Notes: generated by a model from the letters alone, not told the origin. A DNA stretch of 64,000 bases from Bacillus sp. NTK034 (GCF_017303275.1 NZ_JAFKOJ010000004.1:359523-423522), one strand, 5' to 3'. Shown: positions 42,577 through 52,068, counted from the first letter of the stretch. Program-made: numbers and translations.

Positions 42577-44965
42577 TTTTCTTTCCTCCTTCCAGGCGAA
42601 GTTTAATCATAGCGAAAATTCCAAGAGCTGCAATTCCAAGAACCGTAATTTCAAACATGGTATCAAAGCCACGGAAATCAACTAGAATAACGTTTACCAT
42701 GTTTTTCCCTGCTGCTTCCTTATACGTATTCTCGACGTAATATTGCGCAATGGAAGGAAACATCTTATTGCTGTGGGCAGATAGGGCAATCATCGTGACA
42801 ATTGCACCCACCCCGACAGAAATAAGGGCATTCGTCATTTTAAATCTCATCCGCTCCTCATGCCGAAGCTTTGGAAGATGGTAGAAGGCAAGCAGGAATA
42901 AAGAGACAGAAATAGTCTCGATTACAAGCTGTGTTAATGCAAGGTCAGGCGCCCGGAAAATAACAAAGAACAATGAAACGGTATATCCGACTGCCCCCAG
43001 CAGAATGATGGATGTCATTCTGGATTTTACAAAAAGAATGGAAACAGATGCAGCAGCGATGACTAATGCCAGCAGAACCTCGGCATAATGGATGTCGGCC
43101 ACAAATCTCGTATCGAATTTAAATGCATCTTTCAGAACCAGTGTGGTAGCCAAAACAACAATGAAAAATGAAAAAATATACACAAGATAGGTTCTGATGA
43201 ATCCGTTCATATATAATCTTGTTAAGTTTAAGGAAGCTCTTTGTGATACTTCCAGCATAGAATCGTAAAAACGATTTAACGCCAATTTCTCAGGGAACCA
43301 ATTATACACACTTCTCCACTTCGGCAGAGTGACAAAAAGCAGAATTCCCAATGTAATAACACCCAAAGTCATGAACAGCTCAGGGGTAAATCCATGCCAG
43401 AAATATATATGAGTATCATACAAATACCCTTCAATAGGCATGATAGCGGCCTGTGCAGGAGAGATGAGCGTGTTTGAAATAATATTAGGGAAGAAACCGA
43501 TAATGATCACGAGTGAAGCCAGGATAATGGGTGATATTAGCATCCCGATTGGAGCTTCGTGCGGTTTCTTTTCTAATTGTTCAGGCTGGAACTTGCCTGT
43601 GAACGTTTTAAACACAAGAATCATGCTGTAAATGAACGTGAATACACTTGCTACCCAGGCAAGAACAGGGAACAAGAATCCCCATGTATCCAAATTGAAG
43701 ATATCCATTTCCAGAACACGGACCATTCCTGTGAAGAACATTTCCTTACTTAAGAACCCATTAAAAGGCGGAAGCCCGGCCATGGAAAATGTGCCGATGA
43801 TCGCCAAAGTAAAGGTAATCGGCATAAAGTTCATCAGACCGCCAAGCTTGCGGATATCACGGGTGCCGGTTTCATGGTCAACGATTCCAGCTACCATGAA
43901 TAGACTTCCTTTAAAGGTGGCATGGTTGATCAAATGAAAGACAGCAGCTGTAGTGGCAACCGTATAAATACTGTCTTCTACTGCTTCGAAGTGAAGTGCC
44001 GCAGCGCCAATGCCGAGAAGGGACATGATCATCCCCAGCTGGCTGACCGTTGAGAAAGCCAGGATGGCTTTAAGGTCAGTTTGTTTGACAGCTGAGAAGG
44101 AACCCCAGAATAATGTTGTAATGCCAAATCCTGCAATGAGCCAGAGCCAGAGCGAGTGCTCCGCAAATACCGGACTCATACGTGCTACTAAATAAATGCC
44201 TGCTTTAACCATTGTTGCCGAATGAAGATATGCACTGACCGGTGTTGGAGCTTCCATGGCATCCGGCAGCCAGATGTGAAATGGAAATTGTGCAGACTTG
44301 GTAAAAGCTCCAAGCAAAATGCAAAGTAAAGCTGGAACGAATAATGCGTGTGAAAATATCTCGTCTGATTGAGCAATAATTTCGGAAATGCTGAAAGTGC
44401 CAGTCATCATATAAAGAAGTATAATGCCTCCAAGCATAGAAAGACCGCCGAAAACCGTGATGATCATCGACTTCTGTGCACCATATCTTGATTTCTCTCT
44501 GTGGTACCAATACCCGATTAGCAGGAATGAAGAAAAGCTCGTAAATTCCCAGAAAGTATAAAGCACAATCAAGTTATCCGAAAGGACAACTCCAAGCATA
44601 GCCCCCATAAATAGAAGCAAGTAAACATAGAAGGTGTTCAGTTTTTCTTTGTTTTTATCCAAGTAATAGATGGAATACAGAACAACCAATGCTCCTATTC
44701 CGGTAATCAGCAAAGCAAAAAGCAAACCAAGACCGTCTACTTTTGCCGTGAAATCGATTCCAAGAGTGGGTATCCATGAAAACGATTTTGTGACGGATTG
44801 CTGATTGGAGGTGATGGATAAATAAGAGATAAAATAACTGAATAAAAGGATTGGCAGAGGAAGTACGAACCAACCCGTATGTATCTGCCTAAACAGCTTG
44901 TACGCAATAGGCACAAGGATGGCAAGCAAAAATGGTGAAATTATTGCCAGGTGAAGCAAAGACAA
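42563..44965 (-). CDS. mrpA: Mrp Na+/H+ antiporter subunit A
   Basis: This 800-residue, roughly 20-helix protein is the largest Mrp subunit, related to NuoL with a C-terminal NuoJ-like part. NuoL-like features include YTFWEFTSFSSFLLIGYW (Glu), GAFTKSAQFPFHIWLPDAME (Lys) and YLHSATMVKAGIYL. The complex exchanges Na+ for H+ and gives alkali and salt resistance. The start is the TTG at 44965, with AAAGGGGG 7 nt upstream. It opens the mrpABCDEFG operon. The length equals that of B. subtilis MrpA to within one residue. Confidence 0.95.
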   Translation of the reverse strand: MSLLHLAIISPFLLAILVPIAYKLFRQIHTGWFVLPLPILLFSYFISYLSITSNQQSVTKSFSWIPTLGIDFTAKVDGLGLLFALLITGIGALVVLYSIYYLDKNKEKLNTFYVYLLLFMGAMLGVVLSDNLIVLYTFWEFTSFSSFLLIGYWYHREKSRYGAQKSMIITVFGGLSMLGGIILLYMMTGTFSISEIIAQSDEIFSHALFVPALLCILLGAFTKSAQFPFHIWLPDAMEAPTPVSAYLHSATMVKAGIYLVARMSPVFAEHSLWLWLIAGFGITTLFWGSFSAVKQTDLKAILAFSTVSQLGMIMSLLGIGAAALHFEAVEDSIYTVATTAAVFHLINHATFKGSLFMVAGIVDHETGTRDIRKLGGLMNFMPITFTLAIIGTFSMAGLPPFNGFLSKEMFFTGMVRVLEMDIFNLDTWGFLFPVLAWVASVFTFIYSMILVFKTFTGKFQPEQLEKKPHEAPIGMLISPIILASLVIIIGFFPNIISNTLISPAQAAIMPIEGYLYDTHIYFWHGFTPELFMTLGVITLGILLFVTLPKWRSVYNWFPEKLALNRFYDSMLEVSQRASLNLTRLYMNGFIRTYLVYIFSFFIVVLATTLVLKDAFKFDTRFVADIHYAEVLLALVIAAASVSILFVKSRMTSIILLGAVGYTVSLFFVIFRAPDLALTQLVIETISVSLFLLAFYHLPKLRHEERMRFKMTNALISVGVGAIVTMIALSAHSNKMFPSIAQYYVENTYKEAAGKNMVNVILVDFRGFDTMFEITVLGIAALGIFAMIKLRLEGGKKNENK

Positions 44966-45415
44966 AACATTACCCCCTTTAAAATTAATTGTTATTACTC
45001 AAAAAAGTATCCTAGTATGCAGCTTGATGAAGCGGCTATATGGAATCTAACAGTTCAGCATATTTGGAAAACTGTATTTTTCTTCCGCAGCATGTATAAA
45101 ACTTTTTTCGCGATACGTAAAGCGCATAATAAAAGTTTTTCCACCTTCCCCCATATTATCCAGCCAGGGCAGGCAAGACAGACGTGCCATAATCATCATT
45201 ACTATCCGCTCATACACCTCTGAACAAATTATAACCTAAAAATAAAGTCTGTGCATTCTTCAAACCCTTATCAGTAAAGGATTTATCCATTCTTATTAAA
45301 TAGGTAGAAACACGAATTAATCAGGAAAAATTTTTTTGAAAAAATTTCACTAAAAGCAGCCTTTTTGTATAAAAAATCATTAATCTACGCACACTACTCT
45401 TAGGTGGTGTTGTAC
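44966..45415. other. Divergent intergenic region upstream of mrpA
   Basis: The 450 nt are A/T-rich and should contain the mrp promoter on the minus strand and the promoter of the next small gene on the plus strand. No promoter pair with both good hexamers and correct spacing was found, and no repeat, riboswitch or convincing small ORF is visible. Confidence 0.5.
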
Positions 45416-45637
45416 ATGATTAAGCATAAAATTTCAGCAGCCATTACAATCTTTGCCCTGTTGTTTGCAGGCGCCTGGATATTGGACCACCAAACCAAAA
45501 GGGAATTCTATACTCCCTCAGACGAAGAAGAAGTGGTCGAATTATTACCGGCAAATTACAAAATGGAAGCTGAAAATAAACAAAAGATGAAGGTATTTGA
45601 ACCGAGAGAATATGTGAGGATACAGACAGCTTCATAA
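45416..45637 (+). CDS. Small membrane-anchored protein, function unknown
   Basis: This 73-residue protein has one N-terminal membrane segment (HKISAAITIFALLFAGAWIL) and an acidic then mixed-charge tail (TPSDEEEVVELLPANYKMEAE). It resembles a signal-anchor or secreted small protein without a lipobox. TTAGGTGGTG lies upstream of the ATG at 45416. I recognise no family. It lies beside the mrp operon and is divergent from it. Confidence 0.6.
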   Translation: MIKHKISAAITIFALLFAGAWILDHQTKREFYTPSDEEEVVELLPANYKMEAENKQKMKVFEPREYVRIQTAS

Positions 45638-45733
45638 GAAAGGCGGAAATCGCCTTGCCAGTTCCGACACCTGGAAGGGGGAAACGCTCCTCCAAAAAGC
45701 TTGGAGAAACGTTCCTTGCGAAGCCAGACAACA

Positions 45734-45766
45734 AGAAGAGGATGAGATATGGCTCATCCTCTCTTA
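45734..45766. terminator. Terminator between two convergent small genes
   Basis: GAGGATGAG and CTCATCCTC arms with a 5-nt loop, with T-rich sequence on both sides. Confidence 0.8.
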
Positions 45767-45774
45767 CTGCTGTA

Positions 45775-46317
45775 TTAAAATTTGCTTCGGCCGCGGTTAT
45801 GAAAAATCATGATGAAAAGCGGGACCGTAACGATGAAGGAAATTAAGAATAATAACATAAGTTTGGAGAAGGGCGTAATATTTTTCTCAATATTATCCGC
45901 ATACAATTCAAAAAAATCCCTTATTGATTCATTGCCAAGCACATTGGATGCTGTAAGGAATTCATTTTTATCAAAATCATAGTAAAAGAAATCTTTCTTC
46001 TTAAAAATAAATAAGTCATCTCTTTTTTGTTCTAATTCCAAAAAAACAATTCCGATGTGAGATGAATACTCTTCAATTTCCTCCTCGTTTTCTGATGTTT
46101 TCGGGTCATCAGATGCAGCAACCTTTGTTACTTGCCCCTGCATGCCGTATGCATCAATGACCGAAAAGGAATCTTCGCTGTAATAATGGACTGTGCTGCG
46201 AAGATGTTCTTCAATTATGTCCTCGAACTCTTTTTCAGCAGCAGTAGCTTTCGCAGGCATAATGTACTGAACTGACAGCAAGACGGCAAACAAAAAACAG
46301 CATATTCCTTTTTTCAT
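45775..46317 (-). CDS. Exported protein with C-terminal membrane anchor, function unknown
   Basis: This 180-residue protein has a signal peptide (MKKGICCFLFAVLLSVQYIMPAKATAA, cleavage after about residue 25), an acidic extracytoplasmic domain (about 26-145) and a C-terminal helix (LMLLFLISFIVTVPLFIMIF) with a short basic cytoplasmic end. This layout is typical of small surface proteins; no family is recognised. A GGGGGCAGG site precedes the ATG. It is divergent from yufK. Confidence 0.7.
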   Translation of the reverse strand: MKKGICCFLFAVLLSVQYIMPAKATAAEKEFEDIIEEHLRSTVHYYSEDSFSVIDAYGMQGQVTKVAASDDPKTSENEEEIEEYSSHIGIVFLELEQKRDDLFIFKKKDFFYYDFDKNEFLTASNVLGNESIRDFFELYADNIEKNITPFSKLMLLFLISFIVTVPLFIMIFHNRGRSKF

Positions 46318-46476
46318 TTCCTGCCCCCTTCTCTCTATTAAGATTTACTAGAATATGGTTTATGTCTATGCCGGGAAACACTGAAATATACAGATGGGAT
46401 ATGCAGTTGTAAAAATTATGAAAATAACAGATAATAGATAGCTAGAGTAAAGAAAGCCGCATATGGATGGGGAAAA

Positions 46477-47034
46477 ATGAAAAATACATATCTGACGAGT
46501 TATTTTCCGCTCTTGGCGATAATTTTGTTTAGTACATCTTTGGCATTAAAAACCCAGATGGAACTAGTTTATTTTCTGAAAAAATCAGGAATTTACCAGG
46601 GGATGCTGGAGTTCTTTTCAGAAGGTGGCGTAAATTTGTCACTGACGGTTCTCCTCCTGGCCATTTTTTTTATGGTGTTTGCCGCCCTGAAATTGGTTGC
46701 AGATACGATAAACGGACTTTCACTTCTATTTTTTTCAAAAGATCTGGAAGGGGAAAGTCTGACAAAGGCAAGGAAAGGTTCAGCCATCTATTTTATTGGA
46801 GGTGCCTTGTCACTTCTGAGTTTGTTCAGTTATGCCGGAATTGGCATCCTCTTTGCGGCCGCTACCTTTATTTATTTCAGTTATTTTGTTTATAAAGCCA
46901 GTTCTTCATTGACTGCAGCCGGCATCGCTGGTGTGATTTTTTTTCAGGTTATGGTCTGGTCTTCTCTTTTAACAGGTATACTCTATCTTTCTTTGAAAAT
47001 ATACAACAGCATCCTGGCCAGTTTGCCGATATAG
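46477..47034 (+). CDS. yufK: YufK family membrane protein (DUF5366)
   Basis: This 185-residue protein has about five membrane segments (YFPLLAIILFSTSLAL, LSLTVLLLAIFFMVFAAL, GGALSLLSLFSYAGIGILF and others). It fits YufK, which in B. subtilis lies beside the mrp operon. Function unknown. TGGGGAAAA precedes the ATG. It is convergent with the class A PBP gene and shares its terminator. Confidence 0.8.
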   Translation: MKNTYLTSYFPLLAIILFSTSLALKTQMELVYFLKKSGIYQGMLEFFSEGGVNLSLTVLLLAIFFMVFAALKLVADTINGLSLLFFSKDLEGESLTKARKGSAIYFIGGALSLLSLFSYAGIGILFAAATFIYFSYFVYKASSSLTAAGIAGVIFFQVMVWSSLLTGILYLSLKIYNSILASLPI

Positions 47035-47069
47035 TAAAAGGAGGCCGCTGTAAAGGGCCTCCTTTTAGG
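47035..47069. terminator. Bidirectional terminator yufK/pbp
   Basis: AAAAGGAGGCC and GGCCTCCTTTT form an 11-bp stem with an 8-9-nt loop. Confidence 0.92.
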
Positions 47070-47083
47070 GTAAACCAATCATT

Positions 47084-48940
47084 TTAATCAGACATTATAT
47101 CCTTCCAAATCAGCAGCTGGGGAGAATCCGATTCGATAGCAGCCAGACTGCCGGGCCGATCTTTTCCGACCCAGACACCTGCTGTGTACTTGCCAGTTAA
47201 GCCTACGAACCAGAAATCATAATAGCCATTAGTGGTTCCTGTTTTGCCGCCGGCATAGCCATCTGGCAGGCGTGCTTTCCGGGCTGTGCCGGATTGAACG
47301 GTCCTGGCCATTAAATCCCTCACTTTTTCTATCGTTTTTTCGCTCCAAATCTGCGTTTGTAAGTCCGCCCAGCTATAAAGCAAATTTCCTTTCAGATCAG
47401 TGACTTTACGGATGGATCTTGCCGGCCGGTAAAAACCATCATTTGCAAACACAGTATATGCTGATGTGAGCTCAAGCGGTGTCATTCCGTATGTGAAACC
47501 GCCTATAGCTGCAGACAGGGCATGATCTTTCTCTGAAACCTGTTTAAAACCAAATTTATCTAAATCACGAAAACCATTTTCAATTCCTATTTCGTCCAGC
47601 AGTCTTACTGCAGGTGTATTATACGAATAGATAAAGGCTTTTTCGAGTGTTGTCACTCCATATTTGGCACCGCCATAATTCTGGGGGCAATACCCATTTT
47701 TGCAGAAAGGTCCAGCATTCACTCGATCATGAATAGCTGCGCTGGTGTGCTCAATGTATGGTGCATAAACAAGCAGCGGCTTAATAGCGGAACCGGGCTG
47801 CCTGTATGCCTGAAAAGCTCTATTAAAGTCGTGTTTCTTATAATTCTTTCCGCCTGCAAGCGCTGTAATCTCATATGTTCCATTATCGATTACGGCTGCT
47901 GCACCTTCCACATCCTTGTAGGGGAGACGCTTATTAAGGGAATTTGCAGCCTTTTCCTGAAGGGCAGGATTCAGGGCAGTTTCAATGATTATGCCTTGTT
48001 GCATTATTTGGGATATTCTCTTTTCAAGCTGGGCGCTCAATGATGCTGTTTCCTGTTCACCTGCTTTAAGAAGCTTATCCTGATAGCCTTCTTGAACTGA
48101 TATCAATTCCCGCAGCTCCGCTTCCACATATGAAATATAATCCGGATATAAATCTATTCTTTGTTTGACCTGAAGCTGAATCCGTTCACTTTTTATCGTC
48201 TCAGCTTCCTTAGAGGAAATCAGCTGTTCTTCAGTTAATTGATCAATCAGCCGCTCCTGTCTTTCTTTTGTATGGCCAAAGTGTTTCATTGGATCATATG
48301 AGGATGGATTGTTTGGGATGGCAGCCAAAAAAGCTTCTTGAGCTTTGGTCAGGTCTTTGGCGCTTTTATTAAAATAGAGCTGGGATGCAGCCTCAATTCC
48401 GTAAGCTCCATTATGGAAATAAATTGCATTAATATACAATTCCAGAATTTTTTCTTTGGATAATTTCCGCTCCAGTTCATATGCATATAGGAGTTCACTG
48501 AGTTTGCGGTTATAGGTTTGTTCATGATTCAGAAAAATATTGCGCGCCAGCTGCTGGGTAATGGTGCTGGCCCCCTGTTCAATATCATCCGATTGGATGT
48601 TGACGGCCAGGGCACGTCCAATGGCAGCAGCATCGAATCCGGCATGATAAAAAAAATGCTGGTCTTCAGCTGTGATAAATACATCCTTAAGAAAAGGGGA
48701 AATGTCACCTGACGATAGGCTGATTCTGTTTACCGGATGATATATTTCAGAGATTACCTTGCCACTGCCTGCTTTAATATAACTTGTCTGGGGCAGGCTG
48801 ACTTCTTTTAATTCAAGCCTTTCATCCAGCAGCTCATGAAATCCCTGGACTTTTTGCGATTCAGCAGAGACAGCAAATACAAGTAAAGAAAAAATAGGAA
48901 GCAAAAGAATGATAATCATAAATCCAGACCAGGTACGCAA
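47084..48940 (-). CDS. Class A penicillin-binding protein (PbpG/PBP2d-like)
   Basis: This 618-residue bifunctional enzyme makes and cross-links peptidoglycan. An N-terminal membrane anchor (about 5-25) precedes the transglycosylase domain with EDQHFFYHAGF (92-102), GASTITQQLARN and RKLSELLYAYELE. The transpeptidase domain has SxxK in RQPGSAIKP, SxN in YSYNTP and KTGT in GGKTGTTNG. The start is a TTG at 48940, 9 nt after GGAGG. Size and position near kapD fit PBP2d, a sporulation PBP, but the exact orthology to pbpG or pbpF is inferred. No C-terminal extension is present. Confidence 0.9.
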   Translation of the reverse strand: MRTWSGFMIIILLLPIFSLLVFAVSAESQKVQGFHELLDERLELKEVSLPQTSYIKAGSGKVISEIYHPVNRISLSSGDISPFLKDVFITAEDQHFFYHAGFDAAAIGRALAVNIQSDDIEQGASTITQQLARNIFLNHEQTYNRKLSELLYAYELERKLSKEKILELYINAIYFHNGAYGIEAASQLYFNKSAKDLTKAQEAFLAAIPNNPSSYDPMKHFGHTKERQERLIDQLTEEQLISSKEAETIKSERIQLQVKQRIDLYPDYISYVEAELRELISVQEGYQDKLLKAGEQETASLSAQLEKRISQIMQQGIIIETALNPALQEKAANSLNKRLPYKDVEGAAAVIDNGTYEITALAGGKNYKKHDFNRAFQAYRQPGSAIKPLLVYAPYIEHTSAAIHDRVNAGPFCKNGYCPQNYGGAKYGVTTLEKAFIYSYNTPAVRLLDEIGIENGFRDLDKFGFKQVSEKDHALSAAIGGFTYGMTPLELTSAYTVFANDGFYRPARSIRKVTDLKGNLLYSWADLQTQIWSEKTIEKVRDLMARTVQSGTARKARLPDGYAGGKTGTTNGYYDFWFVGLTGKYTAGVWVGKDRPGSLAAIESDSPQLLIWKDIMSD

Positions 48941-49136
48941 AGGAATCCGCCTCCGTTATGTTAAACTTCTATCCTATTTTTCGGCTTTTTTTCTGAGGAG
49001 TTAAGCTTTTTTAAAAGAAGGCAGACACTGCTGAAAAATTCCGGCTTAAATGCAATTTACTCAGAAAATTGAGATATTTCATGCTATAATATAAGAAATT
49101 ATGTGCGTAAATTTTCAATGGAAAGCAGGTGAAGAC

Positions 49137-49757
49137 ATGGGGGAGGAACACCAATACCTATTTATTGATTTTGAATTTACCATGCCCGAGAAAGGCAGTG
49201 CATTCAGAGGGTTTTTTCCGGAAATTATCGAAGCGGGAATTGTATCAGTCATCAGCAATCAAGTTTGTGAAGAGTTCTCTTCATATGTAACTCCTGTCCG
49301 GTTTCCGAAATTGTCCGAGCGCTGCAAATCCTTTCTGCATATAACACAGGAACAGGTAGACCAGGGCATCGATTTTCTTGAACTGGTGAAAAAAATGATA
49401 GATATGAACAGGAACCGTCCATGCACGATCGTTACGTGGGGAAATATGGATATGAAGGTGCTTAGGAATAATTGCAGCCAGGCTGGAGTTGATTATCCGT
49501 TCAGAGGCAGGGAAGTGGATCTTTCGATGGAATATAAACGGTTTTTTGGGGACCAAAACCAGACAGGATTATGGAAAGCCGTTCAGGAATACGGCAAGGA
49601 AGGAACAGGAAAACATCACCGGGCTTTAGATGATGCCTTAACAACTTACAATATTTTCAGATTGGTAGAAAAAGATAAGAAATATCTGCAGAAGCCGGAA
49701 CCTACTACAATTGGAGATCGGGTGGACTTCTCGAAGCTGTTTAATAAATTTGCCTGA
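49137..49757 (+). CDS. kapD: KapD, DnaQ-type 3'-5' exonuclease-like sporulation inhibitor
   Basis: This 206-residue protein has a DEDDh exonuclease fold: FIDFEFTMP (motif I with D and E), VTWGNMDMKVL (motif II) and HHRALDDALTTYNIF (motif III). In B. subtilis KapD inhibits the KinA route to sporulation when overproduced. The ATG at 49137 is preceded by AGGTGAAG. It lies next to kapB, in the B. subtilis order, and shares a terminator with it. Confidence 0.92.
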   Translation: MGEEHQYLFIDFEFTMPEKGSAFRGFFPEIIEAGIVSVISNQVCEEFSSYVTPVRFPKLSERCKSFLHITQEQVDQGIDFLELVKKMIDMNRNRPCTIVTWGNMDMKVLRNNCSQAGVDYPFRGREVDLSMEYKRFFGDQNQTGLWKAVQEYGKEGTGKHHRALDDALTTYNIFRLVEKDKKYLQKPEPTTIGDRVDFSKLFNKFA

Positions 49758-49794
49758 CAAGCCAAATCCATCAAAACGATTTGGCTTGTTTTCA
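49757..49794. terminator. Bidirectional terminator kapD/kapB
   Basis: AAGCCAAATC and GATTTGGCTT form a 10-bp stem with a 9-nt loop. Confidence 0.9.
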
Positions 49795-49796
49795 TT

Positions 49797-50177
49797 TTAC
49801 TTAAAATAATCCTTTTCCAATGAGTCAAGATTCCTTATGCTTTGTTCTGCCCAGGGAGAAGAATCTCCTTCCAGCTCCGTTCTCAATTTATCCAAAGCTA
49901 TTTGCAGCGAATCCTTATAATCCGGCATTTCTTCTTCAAATGGCTTTACCATTTGCTTAGGCACATTCGTTTGCTCTCTGTATGCAAGCGCGCGGCGCTC
50001 ATGGAAAAGCATTACGTCCGCCTCCTTAGGATTATGCAAATCGCCCTGCATTGGGTGCTTTAAGACCGCCAGCACTCTCACCAGGTAATGCTGTGGCCGG
50101 ACATCTGTAACTTCCCCGATATATTTGCCTGTTTTATAGATGGCTGTTACTTTGTCGCCAATCTTTACTTCTGTCAA
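49797..50177 (-). CDS. kapB: KapB, kinase-associated protein B
   Basis: This 126-residue soluble beta-rich protein matches KapB, needed for KinB function in B. subtilis sporulation. It begins TEVKIGDKVTAIYKTGKYIGEV and has no Cys and no signal peptide, so the name kinase-associated lipoprotein does not fit this copy. The start is a TTG at 50177 with GAGAGG upstream. The kinB gene that normally precedes kapB is absent here; the next gene is a divergent cyclophilin lipoprotein. Confidence 0.88.
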   Translation of the reverse strand: MTEVKIGDKVTAIYKTGKYIGEVTDVRPQHYLVRVLAVLKHPMQGDLHNPKEADVMLFHERRALAYREQTNVPKQMVKPFEEEMPDYKDSLQIALDKLRTELEGDSSPWAEQSIRNLDSLEKDYFK

Positions 50178-50298
50178 CCTAACCTCTCCCTTTCGTTTTT
50201 CTTTAGCCCTATTATGAAGCTTGAAAAAACAAAGTGCAAATTTTCAATAAATCAGGTAAGCTAAAAAATGATTAGTTTTTTCATAGGAGGATGAGAAA

Positions 50299-51033
50299 AT
50301 GAAATGGCATTTTTTAACTCCGATTCTTTTTCTGATGCTAATCCTGTCAGCTTGCGGGACAAGCACTGAAAAAGAAGCGGACAAGGCAAATGGCTCTGAT
50401 GCTGAAGAAAGCCAGACAAATAACCAGGCAAGTGAAGAAGCACCGGACAGCTTTCCGCAATTAACAGGAGAAGCCGAGGGAAATGAAAGACTAGTGGAAA
50501 TGCAGACATCGAAAGGGAATATTAAAATTAAACTTTTCCCGGATCAGGCTCCCAAAGCCGTTGAAAATTTCATTAAGCATAGTGAAGATGGCTATTATGA
50601 CGGCTTGATTTTTCACCGGGTCATTCAGGACTTTATGATTCAGGGCGGTGACCCCGAGGGAACCGGCATGGGCGGAGAAAGCATTTACGGTGAAGCATTT
50701 GAGGATGAATTCTCTAATGAGCTATATAATATCCGCGGAGCTTTATCCATGGCGAACTCTGGTCCCAATACTAACGGAAGCCAATTCTTTATTGTTCAGA
50801 ACACAACGCTTGATCCAAGCTTGAAAGAGCAAATGGAAAAGGCCGGTTATCCGGAAGAAATTATCAAAGCTTATGAAAAAGGCGGTACACCTTGGCTTGA
50901 CAATAAGCACACCGTTTTTGGACAGGTTGTTGAGGGAATGGATGTAGTCGACAGCATCGCAGCAGTTGAAACTGCCGAACAGGACAAGCCTGCGGAAGAT
51001 GTGGTCATTGAAAAGATCGAGGTTTTAAAATAA
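50299..51033 (+). CDS. Cyclophilin-type peptidyl-prolyl isomerase lipoprotein
   Basis: This 244-residue protein has a lipobox ([11 protein letters not shown], Cys about residue 18), an acidic linker (about 20-55), and a cyclophilin domain with [41 protein letters not shown] and [14 protein letters not shown]. Catalytic Arg (FHRV) and the Gln and Phe of FMIQGG and SQFFI are present. It should assist folding of exported proteins at the outer membrane face, unlike the cytosolic PpiB of B. subtilis. AGGAGG precedes the ATG. Confidence 0.9.
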   Translation: MKWHFLTPILFLMLILSACGTSTEKEADKANGSDAEESQTNNQASEEAPDSFPQLTGEAEGNERLVEMQTSKGNIKIKLFPDQAPKAVENFIKHSEDGYYDGLIFHRVIQDFMIQGGDPEGTGMGGESIYGEAFEDEFSNELYNIRGALSMANSGPNTNGSQFFIVQNTTLDPSLKEQMEKAGYPEEIIKAYEKGGTPWLDNKHTVFGQVVEGMDVVDSIAAVETAEQDKPAEDVVIEKIEVLK

Positions 51034-51115
51034 GGTTTTAAACATTGGACTGTGTATTCATTGCTGATATAATAATTCGGGTGGACACTGCTTTTAGCAG
51101 AAAGGATTGATTAGG

Positions 51116-51325
51116 TTGTTGCAATGGTATGTACTGTCGCTGTTTCTATATTTTCCGGAAGATAAGTCAGAATATGGCCCGGCAGCTGTAACGTTTGCCA
51201 TCTTTTTAGTTGCGGCCATTCTTACGATGAGATTAATTATCCGTGTATCAAAGCGCGAAGCAGCCAAAGCGAAAGAGCTTGAAGAGCGCATCGATAGGCA
51301 AAATAGACAAGGGGGGAACAGCTGA
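51116..51325 (+). CDS. Small membrane protein, function unknown
   Basis: This 69-residue protein has a hydrophobic N-terminus (LQWYVLSLFLYF), a membrane helix (GPAAVTFAIFLVAAILTMRLII) and a basic, helical C-terminus (KREAAKAKELEERIDRQNRQ). The TTG at 51116 is 9 nt after AAAGGA. The stop codon lies inside a terminator hairpin. It lies 82 nt after the cyclophilin lipoprotein gene; no family recognised. Confidence 0.6.
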   Translation: MLQWYVLSLFLYFPEDKSEYGPAAVTFAIFLVAAILTMRLIIRVSKREAAKAKELEERIDRQNRQGGNS

Positions 51326-51346
51326 GCGCTGTTCTTCTTTTTTTGT
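51315..51346 (+). terminator. Terminator after the small membrane protein gene
   Basis: GAACAGC and GCTGTTC arms followed by CTTCTTTTTTT; the TGA stop is within the loop. Confidence 0.82.
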
Positions 51347-51405
51347 TTATTGATTATATGATTGGGCAACACTAAAGACAAAATGTCTTGATGGAGGATT
51401 CAATC

Positions 51406-51969
51406 ATGAGAAAAGCGCTAATGCTTGGTTTTGTTCTTCTTCTGTCCGGCTGCGGAGAAGAGAATATTACAAATACGGAAGTTGAAATGTTTAATGCTGC
51501 AGGTGATTCATTAGGAATAATTAAGGTGCAGGAACAGGCGAGCGGAGTAAAATTGAGTGGGGATCTGAGCGGACTGCCGCCGGGGGAACTCGCCATACAT
51601 ATCCATGAAGAAGCAAAATGCGAACCCCCTGACTTTAAATCGGCAGGAAATCATTTCAATCCTGACAATAAGGACCATGGGCTTCTTCACCCGAAAGGCT
51701 CACATGCGGGTGATCTTCCCAACCTGATTGTTGAGGATGACGGCAAGGTTAAGATTGACTTTATGGCGCCCCAGGTCACATTAAAAGAAGACAAAAATTC
51801 TTTGCTCACAAAAGAAGGGACCTCCATTGTCATCCATGAAGGGCCAGATGATGGCATGACTCAGCCGGCAGGAGATTCAGGAGAACGCATTGCTTGCGGC
51901 CGTATTTCAAAAGATAAAGAAGAAGAAGGGCAGAAAAAAGCGCAGGACGATCAATCAACAGAAGAATAA
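51406..51969 (+). CDS. Cu/Zn superoxide dismutase-like lipoprotein (YojM/SodC family)
   Basis: This 187-residue lipoprotein (lipobox VLLLSGCG, Cys about residue 16) has a Cu/Zn-SOD domain. All expected metal ligands are visible: HIH and NHFNP and IVIHE for copper, DHGLL and SHAGDL (with Asp) for zinc. The disulfide Cys pair (AKCEPP and IACG) and the active-site Arg (ERIACG) are also present. B. subtilis YojM is known to lack part of the copper ligand set, so this copy may be a functional SOD. GGAGG lies 8 nt before the ATG. The C-terminus is a charged tail. Confidence 0.9.
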   Translation: MRKALMLGFVLLLSGCGEENITNTEVEMFNAAGDSLGIIKVQEQASGVKLSGDLSGLPPGELAIHIHEEAKCEPPDFKSAGNHFNPDNKDHGLLHPKGSHAGDLPNLIVEDDGKVKIDFMAPQVTLKEDKNSLLTKEGTSIVIHEGPDDGMTQPAGDSGERIACGRISKDKEEEGQKKAQDDQSTEE

Positions 51970-51975
51970 GTAATT

Positions 51976-52006
51976 GAAGGCTTTCCTTGAAGGGAGAGCC
52001 TTTATC
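51976..52006 (+). terminator. Terminator of the sodC-like gene
   Basis: AAGGCTTTCC and GGAGAGCCTT arms (one G-T pair) with a short loop; tail is only moderately T-rich. Confidence 0.6.
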
Positions 52007-52068
52007 ACTGGGAATTTTTCCGTACGATCCGTATAATGGAGTTAAACCTTATAATGGAGGTTGGTTAA

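Noticed and set aside
42154..44510. Several plus- and minus-frame ORFs inside mrpA and mrpB
   Set aside because: They lie in alternative frames of strongly conserved antiporter genes and have no ribosome sites or domain resemblance.
44951..45223. 90-codon plus-strand ORF starting inside mrpA
   Set aside because: No ribosome site, low-complexity A/T-rich codon use and overlap with the mrpA start and promoter region.
45640..45732. Possible hairpin-repeat copy between the two small genes near 45.7 kb
   Set aside because: It contains GGAAGGGGG and short inverted segments but lacks the CTCGAGGTC core and family edges.
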